From: JBGPEQ01 sp050180895
GTDB lineage: Bacteria > Pseudomonadota > Alphaproteobacteria > Dongiales > Dongiaceae
DNA length: 64,000 bases
NCBI GenBank assembly: GCA_050180895.1
Contig: JBFXDS010000003.1
Coordinates: 124,001 to 188,000 of the forward strand
Direction of reading: 5' to 3'
The position numbers and the translations under genes are program-made. This document shows, one piece after another, positions 41,132 through 50,658 of the stretch. Every line of letters starts with the position of its first letter. Positions within the stretch are counted from its first letter, which is position 1. Under the pieces are notes generated by a model that saw only the letters and a list, made by a program, of their open reading frames with translations, was not told where the DNA came from and searched no databases.

Positions 41132-43204
41132 TCAGCGTCCTTCGCGGCGCCAGGCCAGCATCGTCGCGCCGAGGCCGATCAGGAGAACGATGAGCGCCGG
41201 CAGCAGCGGCGCCTGGTTCACGCCGGTCACGACGTAGTCCTCGTTGGCGCGCAGCCCGATCCAGCCGCGGCCGGAGGGATCGCGGCCGGGCCTGACTTGG
41301 CGGACGTCGGGCACGCCGTCGCCGGCGACGCGGACGATGCCGCCGTTCGTCGCCTCGACGATGGGGCGCAGGCGGTCGCCCGTGGACCGGAGATCGGCGA
41401 GTTCGATCGGATTGAGGTCGCCGCTGGCGGCGAAGGCGCGGTGGCCGCCGTCGCCGACGCGGTAGAGGCCGGACTCCGCGGCCGGCATGACGCCGGTCGC
41501 CCGCCCGTTGCCGGCGTCGGTCATCGGCACGGTGACGGCCTCGCCGGCCGGCGTCGTCACCTCGACCGTCTTCGGGTTCTCGCCGAGGCTGCGGCGGGTG
41601 ATCTCCAGGCGGCCGTCGATGACCATCGCCCGCAGATCCTCCTCCTCGAGCTCCGGCTCCTTCATCAGCCAGTGGGCAATGCGGCGCAGCAGCTCGGCCT
41701 GCGGTCCGCCGCCTTCATAGCCGCGCGACCACAGCCAGATCTGGTCGCTCAGCAGCTGGGCGACGCGGCCCTTGCCGTAGCGGTTGAGGATCAGCAGCGG
41801 CTCGCTGTTGGCGCCGCTCATCAGCGTCTGGCCTGTCTTGATAGCCGCCCGCGCCAGGCGGAACCAGCGGCCCCAGGTCGGCTGCGCGCCGCCGCCGGGC
41901 AGGTCGGCCGTCACCGGATGGCGCAGGCCCATTTCCGTCACCGCCGGACGGTAGCCCTGCTCGATGATCTCGCCGGTGGGCTCGCCCGGCAGCACGTCGC
42001 CCAGCGGCGACTGGTACAACCCGAGCGGGCCGCCCAGGCTGACGCCGGCGGCATCGAGCAGCGCGCCGCCGTCCTCGACGTACTGGGCGATGTTTTCGAA
42101 GTAGGCGCGCGGCAGCACGCCGCGGCGGCGGTAGCGGTCGAAGATGATCAGGTCGAACTCGTTGAGCTTCACCTCGAAGAGCTCGCGGATGGGGAAGGCG
42201 ATCAGCGACAGCTCGTTGATCGGCGTGCCGTCCTGCTTCTCCGGCGGGCGCAGGATGGTGAAATGGACGAGGTCGACGGCGGGATCCGACTTGAGGATGT
42301 TGCGCCAGGTGCGCTCGCCCGCATGGGGCTCGCCGGAGACCAGCAGCACGCGCAGGCGGTCGCGCACACCGTTGATCACGGCGACGGCGGTGTTGTTGAC
42401 CAGGCTCAGCTCTTGCGACCGCGCCTCGGCCTGCAGCTCCAGCAACGTCGGGCCGGGATGCTCGAGATGGACTGTGATCTCCTGATCGATGCCAATGGGA
42501 AGGTCGAGCGTGTCCCGCGGCTGTCCGTCCTGTAGCAGGATCACTCGGGCCGTGGCGCCGACCGGGCTCTCCGGCTGATCGTCGATGCGGACGGTCATGG
42601 CGACGTCCTGGTCGACGAGGCCGTAGGTCGGGGCCTTCGTCAACGTCAGCCGCCGGTCGATTTCGTCATCGGCCCCGGTCAGCAGCAGATGGACGGGCGC
42701 GTCGAAGCCGAGATCCTGCAGCGTCGCCGGCACGTCATGCACCTGGCCGTCGCTGATGAACACGGCGCCGGCGATGCGCCGCCCCGGCACGTCGCCGATG
42801 GTGCGGGCCAGGGCTTCGAACAGCCGCGTGCCGCCACCGCCGGCGGTGGTGCTGTCCTCGCCGGCCCGTACGACCCGGAGTTCCAGATGCGGCAGGGCGC
42901 GGATGCGCGTCTCGATCTCGGCCAGCGCCGCGGCCGTCTGCGCGGTGCGGTCGCCGATCTTCTGGCTGGCGCTGTCGTCGACCACCACCACCGCCACGTC
43001 GTCAATATAGCTGCGCTCCTCGCGCACGATGGAGGGGTTTGTGATGGCGCCCATGAGGCCGATGGCGGCCAAGGCGCGCCAGCCGATGCCGCGCGCGCGG
43101 CGCCACAGGCCGAGCAGCAGCACCAGCGCAGCCGCGGCGCCGAGCCCGGCGATGACCATCCAGGGTAGGACCGGCGACAGCTCGATCTGCAGGTTGCCGA
43201 ACAT
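41132..43204 (-). CDS. Membrane protein with glutamine-amidotransferase-like domain (MoxR-cluster partner)
   Basis: A 690-residue protein with N-terminal membrane spans (LPWMVIAGLGAAAALVLLLG and WRALAAIGLMGAI) and one at the C-terminus (LLPALIVLLIGLGATMLAW). Between them is a VWA-like region (VVVVDDSASQKI) and later a class I glutamine-amidotransferase-like region around LIIFDRYRRRGVLPRAYFEN to QYVEDGGALLDAAG, without an obvious catalytic Cys. It starts immediately after the DUF4159 gene stop and ends a four-gene operon. Such proteins accompany MoxR/DUF58/DUF4159 in alphaproteobacteria, where the system is thought to act in envelope or periplasmic complex assembly; the exact role is not known. 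Confidence 0.85.
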   Translation of the reverse strand: MFGNLQIELSPVLPWMVIAGLGAAAALVLLLGLWRRARGIGWRALAAIGLMGAITNPSIVREERSYIDDVAVVVVDDSASQKIGDRTAQTAAALAEIETRIRALPHLELRVVRAGEDSTTAGGGGTRLFEALARTIGDVPGRRIAGAVFISDGQVHDVPATLQDLGFDAPVHLLLTGADDEIDRRLTLTKAPTYGLVDQDVAMTVRIDDQPESPVGATARVILLQDGQPRDTLDLPIGIDQEITVHLEHPGPTLLELQAEARSQELSLVNNTAVAVINGVRDRLRVLLVSGEPHAGERTWRNILKSDPAVDLVHFTILRPPEKQDGTPINELSLIAFPIRELFEVKLNEFDLIIFDRYRRRGVLPRAYFENIAQYVEDGGALLDAAGVSLGGPLGLYQSPLGDVLPGEPTGEIIEQGYRPAVTEMGLRHPVTADLPGGGAQPTWGRWFRLARAAIKTGQTLMSGANSEPLLILNRYGKGRVAQLLSDQIWLWSRGYEGGGPQAELLRRIAHWLMKEPELEEEDLRAMVIDGRLEITRRSLGENPKTVEVTTPAGEAVTVPMTDAGNGRATGVMPAAESGLYRVGDGGHRAFAASGDLNPIELADLRSTGDRLRPIVEATNGGIVRVAGDGVPDVRQVRPGRDPSGRGWIGLRANEDYVVTGVNQAPLLPALIVLLIGLGATMLAWRREGR

Positions 43205-45946
43205 CTACTGGCCCAGCCGCTCGAGGATGAAGGGCACGTGCACCTGGTCGGACTTGTAGTTGCCCGTCAGCGCATACATCACGAGATTGACGCCGAACCG
43301 GTAGGCCGTCTCGCGCTGATGCTCGCCGCCGGGCACCACGGCGAACATCGGCCGGCCTTCGTTGCCGACCGCCCAGGCGCTGGCCCAGTCGTTGCCGCCG
43401 ACGATCACCGACGACACCCCGTCATTGACGTGCTCGTCGCTGCGCTCGACCCAGACCGCGCCGTCGGCCCAGCGGCCGGGGAAGTCCTGCAGCAGGTAGA
43501 ACGACTTGGTCAGCACGTGGTCGAGCGGCACCGGCATCAGCGGCGGGATGTCCAGGCCGCGCGCGAGATCGCGCAGCCGCCGGATGCCCGGACCGTCATA
43601 GCCGGCGTTCGTGCTGCCGGAGCTCTGGTCCAGCGTGTCGAACAGGATCGTCCCGCCGCTGCGCAGAAAGCCGTTGATGCGACCGATCGCGAAGTCAGAC
43701 AACGCCGGCTGGTCCGGCGAGACGGGCCAGTAGAGCAGGGGAAAAAACGCCAGCTCATCGCTTTCGACGTCGACGCCGATGGGCGAGCCGGTCTCGACCG
43801 CGGTGCGGTCGTTCAGGACACGGGTCAGGCCGATCAGGCCGGCTCGGCTGGTGGCGTCGAGCTGGGGAATGCCGGTCTTCACATAGGCAAGCCGCGTCTC
43901 CGCGGTAGCGGCGATGGCGAAGGCGTCCGGATCGCTGGGGTCGGCGTCCTGCGCGCGCACCGTCGCCGGCATCAGCAGCAAGAGCAGGAGTGCGGCCAGC
44001 CGCGTCGTCCGCCGCAGGCCCAGGAGCCCGCGCAACGCCAAGGCGATCAGGAGGTCGGCTACCAGCATCGCCGCGACGAGCGCGAGCAGCCAGGGCTTGA
44101 GGTCGGTCTCCGGCGACCGCGCAAAGCCGATATCGGCGACGCCGAACGGCATCGCGCCGAGGGTAGTATAGGTGGTCGTTCCGGTTGATATATTGAGAGC
44201 GCGTCGCGTGTTGCCGCGGCCGTAGTAGCCGGGCGGATGGCGTGGTTCCGCGGCGCCCATTGCGATCTCTGCGGGGGTCGCGGCCACGGCGATGGCGGGC
44301 GGCGCGGCCAGGCGGCCGAATCCATCGAGCGTCTCCAGAGGCGGCAACGCCTCTTCGGCCTCAGTCTCGACGAAGCCCTCGCTGAGCTCGACCAGCCGCT
44401 GCAGCATCTCGACGAACAGACCGGAGAGCGCCAGGCTCGACCAATCGGCGTTGGCGGTCGTGTGGACGAGCGCGACCCAGCCCCGGCCCCGGCGCGCGCC
44501 GGTGACCAGCGGCGTGCCGTCGGTGAGGCGGGCCCACGTCTTGTCGCCGAGGTCGATGTCGGGTTCGGCCAGAACCTGCCGGCGTACGGTGACGTCCGGC
44601 GGGATCGGCAGCCCTGCGAACGGGCCGGCGCTGGGGAACGGAGCCAGGCGGAGCGGCTGCGCCCACGACATCGCCCCGCCCATGGCGCGGTCCGTGCCGC
44701 GCAGGCGGACCGGCAGCAGCGGATCGCTCTTCTGCGCCAGCCAGGTGCCGGCGAAGCGGATGAGGACGCCGCCGCTCTCGACCCAGGCGGTCAGCTTGTC
44801 GATCTGCGCCTGCGTCAGATTGCCGATGTCCGCCAGGACGATGACGGCGAGCTTACCCTGGAGCAGCGGCTCGACGTCGCCATGGCGTATCTCGTTGAAC
44901 GGGGCAAGCGCGCGCTCGACATAGTAGGTGTTGCCCAGCAGCGGCTGCTCCTCGCTCTGCGCGGAGCCGACGATGACGCCGACGGGGCGTCGCCGCCAGC
45001 CTTCGTCGAAGAGCACGGTGGCGCCGGCGGAGGCCTCCCCCTCGACCACCATGCGGGCCATGCGGTTCCGAAGTTCCGTCGGCAGCACGATCCGCTCCTC
45101 GGCCGTCGTGCTGCCGGCAGGGAAGGTCACGTCCTGCCGGGTCACGAGGCGGCCGTCGTCGGCGATGGCACGGACGGCGAAACTGCGCGCCGTGGTGCCG
45201 GACGGACGGGCCAGCCGGATCTCCAAGGATCCGGGTTCATGCGGGGGCGGCAACAGCAGGATCGGCAGGTTGTCGGGGACATCCCGCATGACCGTGAGCG
45301 GCCCCATTTCCTGCAGGCGGGCGGCAAGTTCAGTCCCCGGATCGTCCGCGCGGGTGACCGTTCCGTCGCTGATCCAGACGCTGTTGACGGACCCTTCGGG
45401 GTCGATCGCCCGCAAGGCCGCCAGGGCGGCGCGGCGGTCCGTGGGCCATGGCTGCGGCGTTAGCGATTGGATCACCCCGCGCGCTTGGCTGCCGGTCATC
45501 AGGCCGCTGACCGCCATCGATTGGCCGTCGGCGCGCGGTGCCGTCGTCAGCAGCATGACCGAGCGGTCCTCTCGTTCGGCGCGGTCGACGAGGTCGGTCA
45601 TCGCCTCCAGCCGCTGCGGCCAGCGCGGAGCCGCGGTCCAACCGTCATCGACGACCAGGAGCAGCGGTCCGGCCGCCTGGAATTGCCGCACCGGGTTGAT
45701 GAGCGGATGCGCCAGCGCAACGATCAGAATCGCCGCCAGCAGCATGCGGAAGATGATCAACCATAATGGCGTCCGGTGTGGCGTTTCTTCCCGCGGGATG
45801 AGGTCCAGCAGCAGGCGAATAGCGGGGAATTGCAGCCGCCGGGGCGCCGGTGGGGTCAGCCGCAACAGCCACCACAGCAGCGGCAGGCCGGCCAGGGCCA
45901 GCAACATCCAGGGCGCCGCGAAGGCAAAGCTGCCGAGCGTCCACAT
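43205..45946 (-). CDS. BatA-N and DUF4159 domain membrane protein
   Basis: A 913-residue protein. The N-terminus has the aerotolerance-regulator (BatA) pattern: FAAPWMLLALAGLPLLWWLL and PRRLQFPAIRLLLDL, then a second span LIIFRMLLAAILIVALAHPL. A VWA-like domain without a full MIDAS follows (LLLVVDDGWTAAPRWPQRLE), then a predicted GATase-like middle. After another span (LLALVAAMLVADLLIALALRG) the C-terminal 220 residues match DUF4159 (RLAYVKTGIPQLDATSRAGL, FPLLYWPVSPDQPALSD, GGTILFDTLDQ). It lies 3 bases after the DUF58 gene and directly before the 690-residue partner. Function in the MoxR system is inferred from conserved order. Confidence 0.9.
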   Translation of the reverse strand: MWTLGSFAFAAPWMLLALAGLPLLWWLLRLTPPAPRRLQFPAIRLLLDLIPREETPHRTPLWLIIFRMLLAAILIVALAHPLINPVRQFQAAGPLLLVVDDGWTAAPRWPQRLEAMTDLVDRAEREDRSVMLLTTAPRADGQSMAVSGLMTGSQARGVIQSLTPQPWPTDRRAALAALRAIDPEGSVNSVWISDGTVTRADDPGTELAARLQEMGPLTVMRDVPDNLPILLLPPPHEPGSLEIRLARPSGTTARSFAVRAIADDGRLVTRQDVTFPAGSTTAEERIVLPTELRNRMARMVVEGEASAGATVLFDEGWRRRPVGVIVGSAQSEEQPLLGNTYYVERALAPFNEIRHGDVEPLLQGKLAVIVLADIGNLTQAQIDKLTAWVESGGVLIRFAGTWLAQKSDPLLPVRLRGTDRAMGGAMSWAQPLRLAPFPSAGPFAGLPIPPDVTVRRQVLAEPDIDLGDKTWARLTDGTPLVTGARRGRGWVALVHTTANADWSSLALSGLFVEMLQRLVELSEGFVETEAEEALPPLETLDGFGRLAAPPAIAVAATPAEIAMGAAEPRHPPGYYGRGNTRRALNISTGTTTYTTLGAMPFGVADIGFARSPETDLKPWLLALVAAMLVADLLIALALRGLLGLRRTTRLAALLLLLLMPATVRAQDADPSDPDAFAIAATAETRLAYVKTGIPQLDATSRAGLIGLTRVLNDRTAVETGSPIGVDVESDELAFFPLLYWPVSPDQPALSDFAIGRINGFLRSGGTILFDTLDQSSGSTNAGYDGPGIRRLRDLARGLDIPPLMPVPLDHVLTKSFYLLQDFPGRWADGAVWVERSDEHVNDGVSSVIVGGNDWASAWAVGNEGRPMFAVVPGGEHQRETAYRFGVNLVMYALTGNYKSDQVHVPFILERLGQ

Positions 45947-45949
45947 CGC

Positions 45950-46834
45950 CTAGAACCTGTCGCGATCGGAGAGTTGCTGGTAGAGCGCCAACAGTGCCGT
46001 CTGCGGCGGACTGTCGGTGCGCGTGCGGGCGTAGCTCCAGCCGACCGCACGGGCGATCGCTGACAGTCCCCGGTGATGGGCTTCGAACTTGCGGGCATAG
46101 TCGTCGCGTACCGATTCGACTCGGCTCAGCAGCAGCCGGCCTTCGCCCTCGAGGCCTTCGAACTGCACCCGGCCGGCAAAGGGCAGCAACTCCTCGGCGG
46201 GATCGAGGATCTGCAGCAGGTGTCCGTGAATACCCTGATTGGCGAAGCTCCTCACCATCGCCTCGATGTCCGCCAGAGGCGACAGGAGATCGCCGAACAG
46301 GACGATATGCGCATGGCGCGGTAGCTGTTCGATGCGCGGCAGACTGTCCTTCTGCGTGCTTGGCCGCAGGATCTGGATCGCCAGCCGGTTGAGCGCGGCC
46401 TGGCCCGTCGCGGGACGCCGCCCGGAACCCATCAGCGCGATGCGCTCGCCGCCACGCACGAGAAGAGCGGCCAGCGCGATCGTGAGCAGTTCGGCCCGCT
46501 CGAGCTTCTCGGGGACGTCCGCGTGCGAGCGATATCGCATCGACGGCGACCCGTCGCGCCACAACCACACGCTTTGGGCCGCGGCCCATTCCGTTTCGCG
46601 CACGAACAGGTGCTGCGACTTGGCCGATTTGCGCCAGTCGATCTTGGTGACGAGGTCGCCGGCATGATAGCGGCGGAACTGCCAGAAGGTTTCGCCCTGG
46701 CCGACACGGCGGCGGCCATGGACGCCCTGTGCGACGGTCAGCGCGATCTGCTGGGCCGCCACCTGCAACGGCGGCAGCGTCGAGGCCAGGTCCTCGGCAT
46801 GCTGCCGGAGGGCGAGGGGCTCGGCCATCACCAC
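45950..46834 (-). CDS. DUF58 domain-containing protein
   Basis: A 294-residue protein with the DUF58 signature HGRRRVGQGETFWQFRRYHAGD then KIDWRKSAKSQHLFVRETEW. A VWA-like domain follows (SVWLWRDGSPSMRYRS, HIVLFGDLLSPLADIEAMV), missing some metal-site residues. It starts at GTG 46834 or ATG 46828, neither with a strong ribosome-binding site; the gene is probably coupled to moxR, whose stop is 13 bases upstream. DUF58 proteins are regular MoxR AAA+ partners and are thought to be its substrate or adaptor. Confidence 0.93.
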   Translation of the reverse strand: MVMAEPLALRQHAEDLASTLPPLQVAAQQIALTVAQGVHGRRRVGQGETFWQFRRYHAGDLVTKIDWRKSAKSQHLFVRETEWAAAQSVWLWRDGSPSMRYRSHADVPEKLERAELLTIALAALLVRGGERIALMGSGRRPATGQAALNRLAIQILRPSTQKDSLPRIEQLPRHAHIVLFGDLLSPLADIEAMVRSFANQGIHGHLLQILDPAEELLPFAGRVQFEGLEGEGRLLLSRVESVRDDYARKFEAHHRGLSAIARAVGWSYARTRTDSPPQTALLALYQQLSDRDRF

Positions 46835-46847
46835 GTCGACCGGTGCG

Positions 46848-47876
46848 TCACGTCAGCGGCGCGCACAGGCGTTTGATGACCTCGTCCAGCGTCACCCCGT
46901 CGGCGCGGGCCGAGAAGTTGAGCGCCATGCGATGGCGGAGCACCGGATCCGCCAGCTCCAATACGTCGTCGACCGATGGGGCGAAGCGGCCGTCGAGCAC
47001 GGCGCGGGCACGGCATGCCAGCATGAGAGCCTGGCTCGCGCGCGGCCCCGGTCCCCACGCCACGTGCCGGCGCACTTCGTCGATATCGCTCGTTTCGGCG
47101 CGGCCCGCCCGCACCAGAGTGAGGATGGCATTGACGACGCTCTCGCCCACGGGAATGCGGCGGACGAGCCGCTGCGCCGCCAGCAGCTCCTCGGCGGTCA
47201 TGACTTCGACGGCCTTGTCCTCCTGCGGACCCGTCGTGACGATCAGCATCTGCCGCTCGGCGTCCAGGTCAGGATAGGAGACGTCGATCTCCATCAGGAA
47301 GCGGTCGAGCTGCGCTTCCGGCAGCGGGTAGGTGCCTTCCTGCTCGAGCGGATTCTGCGTGGCCAGAACATGGAACGGCGATGGCAATGCATGGTATTGG
47401 CCGGCGACCGACACGCGACGCTCCTGCATGGCCTGCAGCAGAGCCGACTGAGTCCGCGGACTGGCCCGGTTGATCTCGTCGGCCATGAGCAGCTGACAGA
47501 ATACCGGTCCGGGAATGAAGCGGAACGACCGGCGGCCGGTATCGCTCTCTTCCAGGACCTCGGACCCCACGATATCCGCCGGCATCAGGTCGGGCGTGCA
47601 CTGGACGCGCTTGTCATCCAGGCCGATGACGACGCCGAGCGTTTCCACAAGCTTCGTCTTGGCGAGGCCGGGCACGCCGATGAGCAAGGCGTGACCCCCG
47701 GCGAGCAGCGTGATAAGTGTCTGCTCGATCGTCCTATGCTGGCCGAAAATGACACGCCCGATGCTCTGTCGCACTTGGCGGAGGCGGTGGCCGAGAGCGT
47801 CGATTTCGCTGGCCAATTGGTCGGCGGACGTTTCGTCGGCGGGCATTGCGGGGGTCAGGACCTCGATATTCGTCAC
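46848..47876 (-). CDS. MoxR-family AAA+ ATPase
   Basis: A 342-residue ATPase acting as a chaperone for assembly or maturation of protein complexes. Walker A is GVPGLAKTKLVETL, Walker B and sensor region LLMADEINRASPRTQSALLQAM, then VSVAGQYHALPSPFHVLATQNPLEQEGTYPLPEAQLDRF, the MoxR hallmark. The C-terminal lid has HVAWGPGPRASQAL. The GTG at 47876 is chosen because GGAG lies 8 bases upstream; ATG 47846 is the alternative. It heads the minus-strand operon moxR, DUF58, DUF4159, GATase-like and is divergent from the DUF1285 gene 39 bases away. Confidence 0.93.
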   Translation of the reverse strand: MTNIEVLTPAMPADETSADQLASEIDALGHRLRQVRQSIGRVIFGQHRTIEQTLITLLAGGHALLIGVPGLAKTKLVETLGVVIGLDDKRVQCTPDLMPADIVGSEVLEESDTGRRSFRFIPGPVFCQLLMADEINRASPRTQSALLQAMQERRVSVAGQYHALPSPFHVLATQNPLEQEGTYPLPEAQLDRFLMEIDVSYPDLDAERQMLIVTTGPQEDKAVEVMTAEELLAAQRLVRRIPVGESVVNAILTLVRAGRAETSDIDEVRRHVAWGPGPRASQALMLACRARAVLDGRFAPSVDDVLELADPVLRHRMALNFSARADGVTLDEVIKRLCAPLT

Positions 47877-47915
47877 GCCGGCCACTCCATTGCTGATAAG
47901 TGAACAGTCTCGACC

Positions 47916-48494
47916 ATGCCCGGCACGCCACCCTCGGTGATCGATCTGCTCAAGGACCCGCGCGCAAGGGCGGCGGGCGATCCGGTCGGGACTTCGGCGC
48001 GGCAGCAGTTCTGCGGCGATATCGACATGCGCATTGGCCGAGACGGAACTTGGTTTTATCACGGTTCACCGATCGGCCGCAAACCGTTGGTCAAGCTGTT
48101 CGCCTCGATTCTGCAGCGCGACAATGAGGGTGACTACTGGCTAGTAACACCCGTCGAACGCGGCAAAATTAAGGTCGAGGATGTGCCGTTCACCGCGGTG
48201 GAAGTGACCGCAGCCGGCTCCGGCCGTTCGCAGTCGTTGACGTTCCGCACGAATCTCGATGACGAGGTTACGGCCGATGCTATCCATCCGATACGGGTAT
48301 CTTACGCTCCTGGCAGCGAGGAGCCTCGTCCCTATATCCTGGTGCGTGACGGTCTTGAGGCCCGCATACTCCGCCCGGTCTTCTACGAGCTGGTCGAGCT
48401 CGGGGAGGTGCGGCGCAGCGGCGGCGAAGAGGTTTACGGCATATGGAGCAGGGAGCAGTTCTTTCCGTTGGGGCGCTGCGGATCGGCGGCGTGA
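47916..48494 (+). CDS. DUF1285 domain-containing protein
   Basis: A 192-residue protein matching DUF1285: CGDIDMRIGRDGTWFYHGSP, then IGRKPLVKLFASILQRDNEG, YWLVTPVERGKIKVEDVPF and a C-terminal RPVFYELVELGEV. The fold is thought to include a beta-rich ligand-binding domain, but the biochemical role is unknown. It heads a plus-strand operon with CoA pyrophosphatase, DUF6111 and cca, divergent from moxR, which is the normal alphaproteobacterial order. Confidence 0.9.
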   Translation: MPGTPPSVIDLLKDPRARAAGDPVGTSARQQFCGDIDMRIGRDGTWFYHGSPIGRKPLVKLFASILQRDNEGDYWLVTPVERGKIKVEDVPFTAVEVTAAGSGRSQSLTFRTNLDDEVTADAIHPIRVSYAPGSEEPRPYILVRDGLEARILRPVFYELVELGEVRRSGGEEVYGIWSREQFFPLGRCGSAA

Positions 48495-49090
48495 ACCGCG
48501 ACCATGTCCTTGCCCGGTTTGCAATGGCTCCGCTGCCCGGTACGCGCCGGGGCGATCATGACCTGAACCCCGATCTGCTGCCTGGCGGCCCCCTGGTCCG
48601 CGCTGCCGTGCTGGTGCCCTTGGTCGATCGACCGCAGGGGCTCACCATCCTCTTGACCCGGCGAACCGATCACTTGCCGGCCCATGCCGGCCAGATCAGC
48701 TTTCCGGGCGGACGCTGCGAATCCGACGATTGCGATGCCGTCGCCACGGCGTTGCGCGAGACCGAGGAAGAAATCGGCCTTGCTCGCGATTTCGTGAGCC
48801 CCATCGGCCGGCTCGACACCTACATCACGCGCACAGGATTCGAGGTGGTTCCCGTCGTCGGCTTGGTTGTTCCGCCTGCGAGCCTGAGACCGGATCCGGA
48901 CGAGGTCGCCGAGGTGTTCGAGATCCCGCTTGACTTCATCCTCGATCCGGCAAGCCGACAACAGCACAGCAGAATCTACGCCGGGGCGACCCGTTATTTC
49001 TACGTATTCCCATGGGGTAACTACTACATCTGGGGGGCGACAGCCGGGATACTGGTCAATTTGGCGGAGCTGCTGCGAGACCCCCCATGA
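48443..49090 (+). CDS. CoA pyrophosphatase (NUDIX hydrolase)
   Basis: A 215-residue NUDIX enzyme. LLTRRTDHLPAHAGQISFPG is the UPF0035 signature of CoA diphosphatases, followed directly by the NUDIX box (residues 90-112, including RETEEEIGL). It hydrolyses CoA to 4'-phosphopantetheine and 3',5'-ADP. Start: ATG 48443 with AGAGG 10 bases upstream overlaps the DUF1285 gene by 52 bases; a GTG at 48491, overlapping that stop as GTGA, is the alternative. It ends in a 4-base ATGA overlap with the next gene. Confidence 0.93.
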   Translation: MEQGAVLSVGALRIGGVNRDHVLARFAMAPLPGTRRGDHDLNPDLLPGGPLVRAAVLVPLVDRPQGLTILLTRRTDHLPAHAGQISFPGGRCESDDCDAVATALRETEEEIGLARDFVSPIGRLDTYITRTGFEVVPVVGLVVPPASLRPDPDEVAEVFEIPLDFILDPASRQQHSRIYAGATRYFYVFPWGNYYIWGATAGILVNLAELLRDPP

Positions 49091-49368
49091 GGGCGCTGTT
49101 GGCAATCGTCATACCCCTGGCGCTGCCGACGATACTGTATTTCATGTATACGGCACTGGCGCGTCGCCGCTCCGGCGCGGGCCAAACTCCGGCCGCGCCG
49201 ATGGAGATGCCCTGGTCGTGGCTGCTCGTTGCCGGCGGCATCCTCGCTACCGTGACGTTTGTCGCTTTGTACGTGTTCGAGGATCCCGAGCGTGGGCAGT
49301 ATCATCCGGCCCAGGTTATCGACGGCGAGATCAAACCCGGCTATTTCGACGACGACACATCCAACTGA
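49087..49368 (+). CDS. DUF6111-like small membrane protein
   Basis: A 93-residue protein with two membrane spans (LLAIVIPLALPTILYFMYTAL and WLLVAGGILATVTFVALYVF) and a conserved-looking polar tail, RGQYHPAQVIDGEIKPGYFD. The tail and position between the CoA pyrophosphatase and cca match the alphaproteobacterial DUF6111 family, whose function is unknown. It starts inside the previous stop (ATGA) and its stop is immediately followed by the cca start. Confidence 0.82.
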   Translation: MRALLAIVIPLALPTILYFMYTALARRRSGAGQTPAAPMEMPWSWLLVAGGILATVTFVALYVFEDPERGQYHPAQVIDGEIKPGYFDDDTSN

Positions 49369-50658
49369 ATGCCGCCCAAATCGTCGATGCAGCCCAGCGA
49401 CCGGCTCGAACCTCAACCCTGGATAACGGCCCCGGAGACGGTCGCCGTCATGACGGCCCTTGCGGCGGCGGGCGGCGAAGCGCGCTTCGTCGGTGGTTGC
49501 GTGCGCGATGCGCTGCTCGGGCGCAAGGTCAACGATGTCGACATAGCCACGCACGAGCCGCCGGAGCGGGTGATGAACCTGCTGGCGCGCGCGGGCATCA
49601 AGGCGATTCCGACAGGCATCAAGCACGGCACGGTCACGGCAGTGATCGGCGGCCGCCATTTCGAGATCACGACCCTGCGCCGCGACATCGAAACCTACGG
49701 TCGCCACGCCAAGGTCGAGTACACCGATGACTGGCAGGCCGATGCGGCGCGCCGCGACTTTACCATGAATGCGCTGTTCTGTGGCGCGGACGGGACGGTG
49801 TACGACCCGTTCGGCGGCCTCGCGGACCTGCGGGCGCAACGCGTGCGCTTCGTCGGTGATCCCGAGGCGCGCATTCGCGAAGACGTGCTGCGCCTGCTGC
49901 GCTTCTTCCGCTTCCACGCCCACTATGGCAAGCCGCCGCCAGACGCGGTCGCGCTCGCCGCTTGCCGCGAGCTTGCGCCGTTGCTGCCGACGCTCTCGGG
50001 CGAGCGCCTGTGCGGGGAGACGCTGAAGCTCTTGAGCGCGCCTCATCCGGCCGATGTGGTCGAGCTCATGCAGGAGGACGGTGTGCTCAAGTATTTCCTA
50101 CCGGAGGCGACCCGCATCGATCGCTTGCGCGCACTGGTTACGATCGAGGAGTCCTTGGCGGGCGAGCTTGCCGCGCGTGTGGAACCGATTCGCCGTCTCG
50201 CCGCCTTGCTCGATGGTAGCGAGCCGAGTGCGCTGGCGGCGGCCAGGCGCCTGCGCCTTTCCAATGCCGAGCGCGACCGGCTCGTCGGCCTGGCGTCCGA
50301 TGCGGACCTGTCGCCCGGTCTTTCGGAATCGACGCGCCACAGGCTCATCTATCGATACGGCCGCGAGCGCTATCGGGATCTCGTGCTCGTCCGCTGGGCC
50401 GATGCGGTCGCCGGCGCCAATTCCATGGACCGTGGCAGGGAGGAGGGGTGGCGCGAACTGCTGCATGCCGGCACCAGATGGGCCGCGCCGCGCTTTCCGA
50501 TCAGGGGCCGTGACGCCGTGCGGCTCGGCGTCCCCCCGGGACCCGCCGTGGGACGTCTGATGGCGGCGCTGGAGGATTGGTGGATCGCGGGAGACTTCCA
50601 GGCCGATCGCGCGACATGCCTGGCCAAGCTGGAGGAGCTTGCGGCTACGGCCACATGA
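49369..50658 (+). CDS. cca: CCA tRNA nucleotidyltransferase
   Basis: A 429-residue class II enzyme that adds or repairs the 3' CCA of tRNAs. Seen: FVGGCVRDALLGRKVNDVDIAT (GG-x-VRD and DxD), GIKHGTVTAVIGGRHFEITTLR, RRDFTMNALF, then the RNA-binding and neck segments DVLRLLRFFRFHAHYG and GERLCGETLKLL. The ATG at 49369 follows directly on the preceding TGA, giving strict coupling. It ends in a 14-base convergent overlap with hemF. Length is normal for alphaproteobacterial Cca. Confidence 0.95.
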   Translation: MPPKSSMQPSDRLEPQPWITAPETVAVMTALAAAGGEARFVGGCVRDALLGRKVNDVDIATHEPPERVMNLLARAGIKAIPTGIKHGTVTAVIGGRHFEITTLRRDIETYGRHAKVEYTDDWQADAARRDFTMNALFCGADGTVYDPFGGLADLRAQRVRFVGDPEARIREDVLRLLRFFRFHAHYGKPPPDAVALAACRELAPLLPTLSGERLCGETLKLLSAPHPADVVELMQEDGVLKYFLPEATRIDRLRALVTIEESLAGELAARVEPIRRLAALLDGSEPSALAAARRLRLSNAERDRLVGLASDADLSPGLSESTRHRLIYRYGRERYRDLVLVRWADAVAGANSMDRGREEGWRELLHAGTRWAAPRFPIRGRDAVRLGVPPGPAVGRLMAALEDWWIAGDFQADRATCLAKLEELAATAT

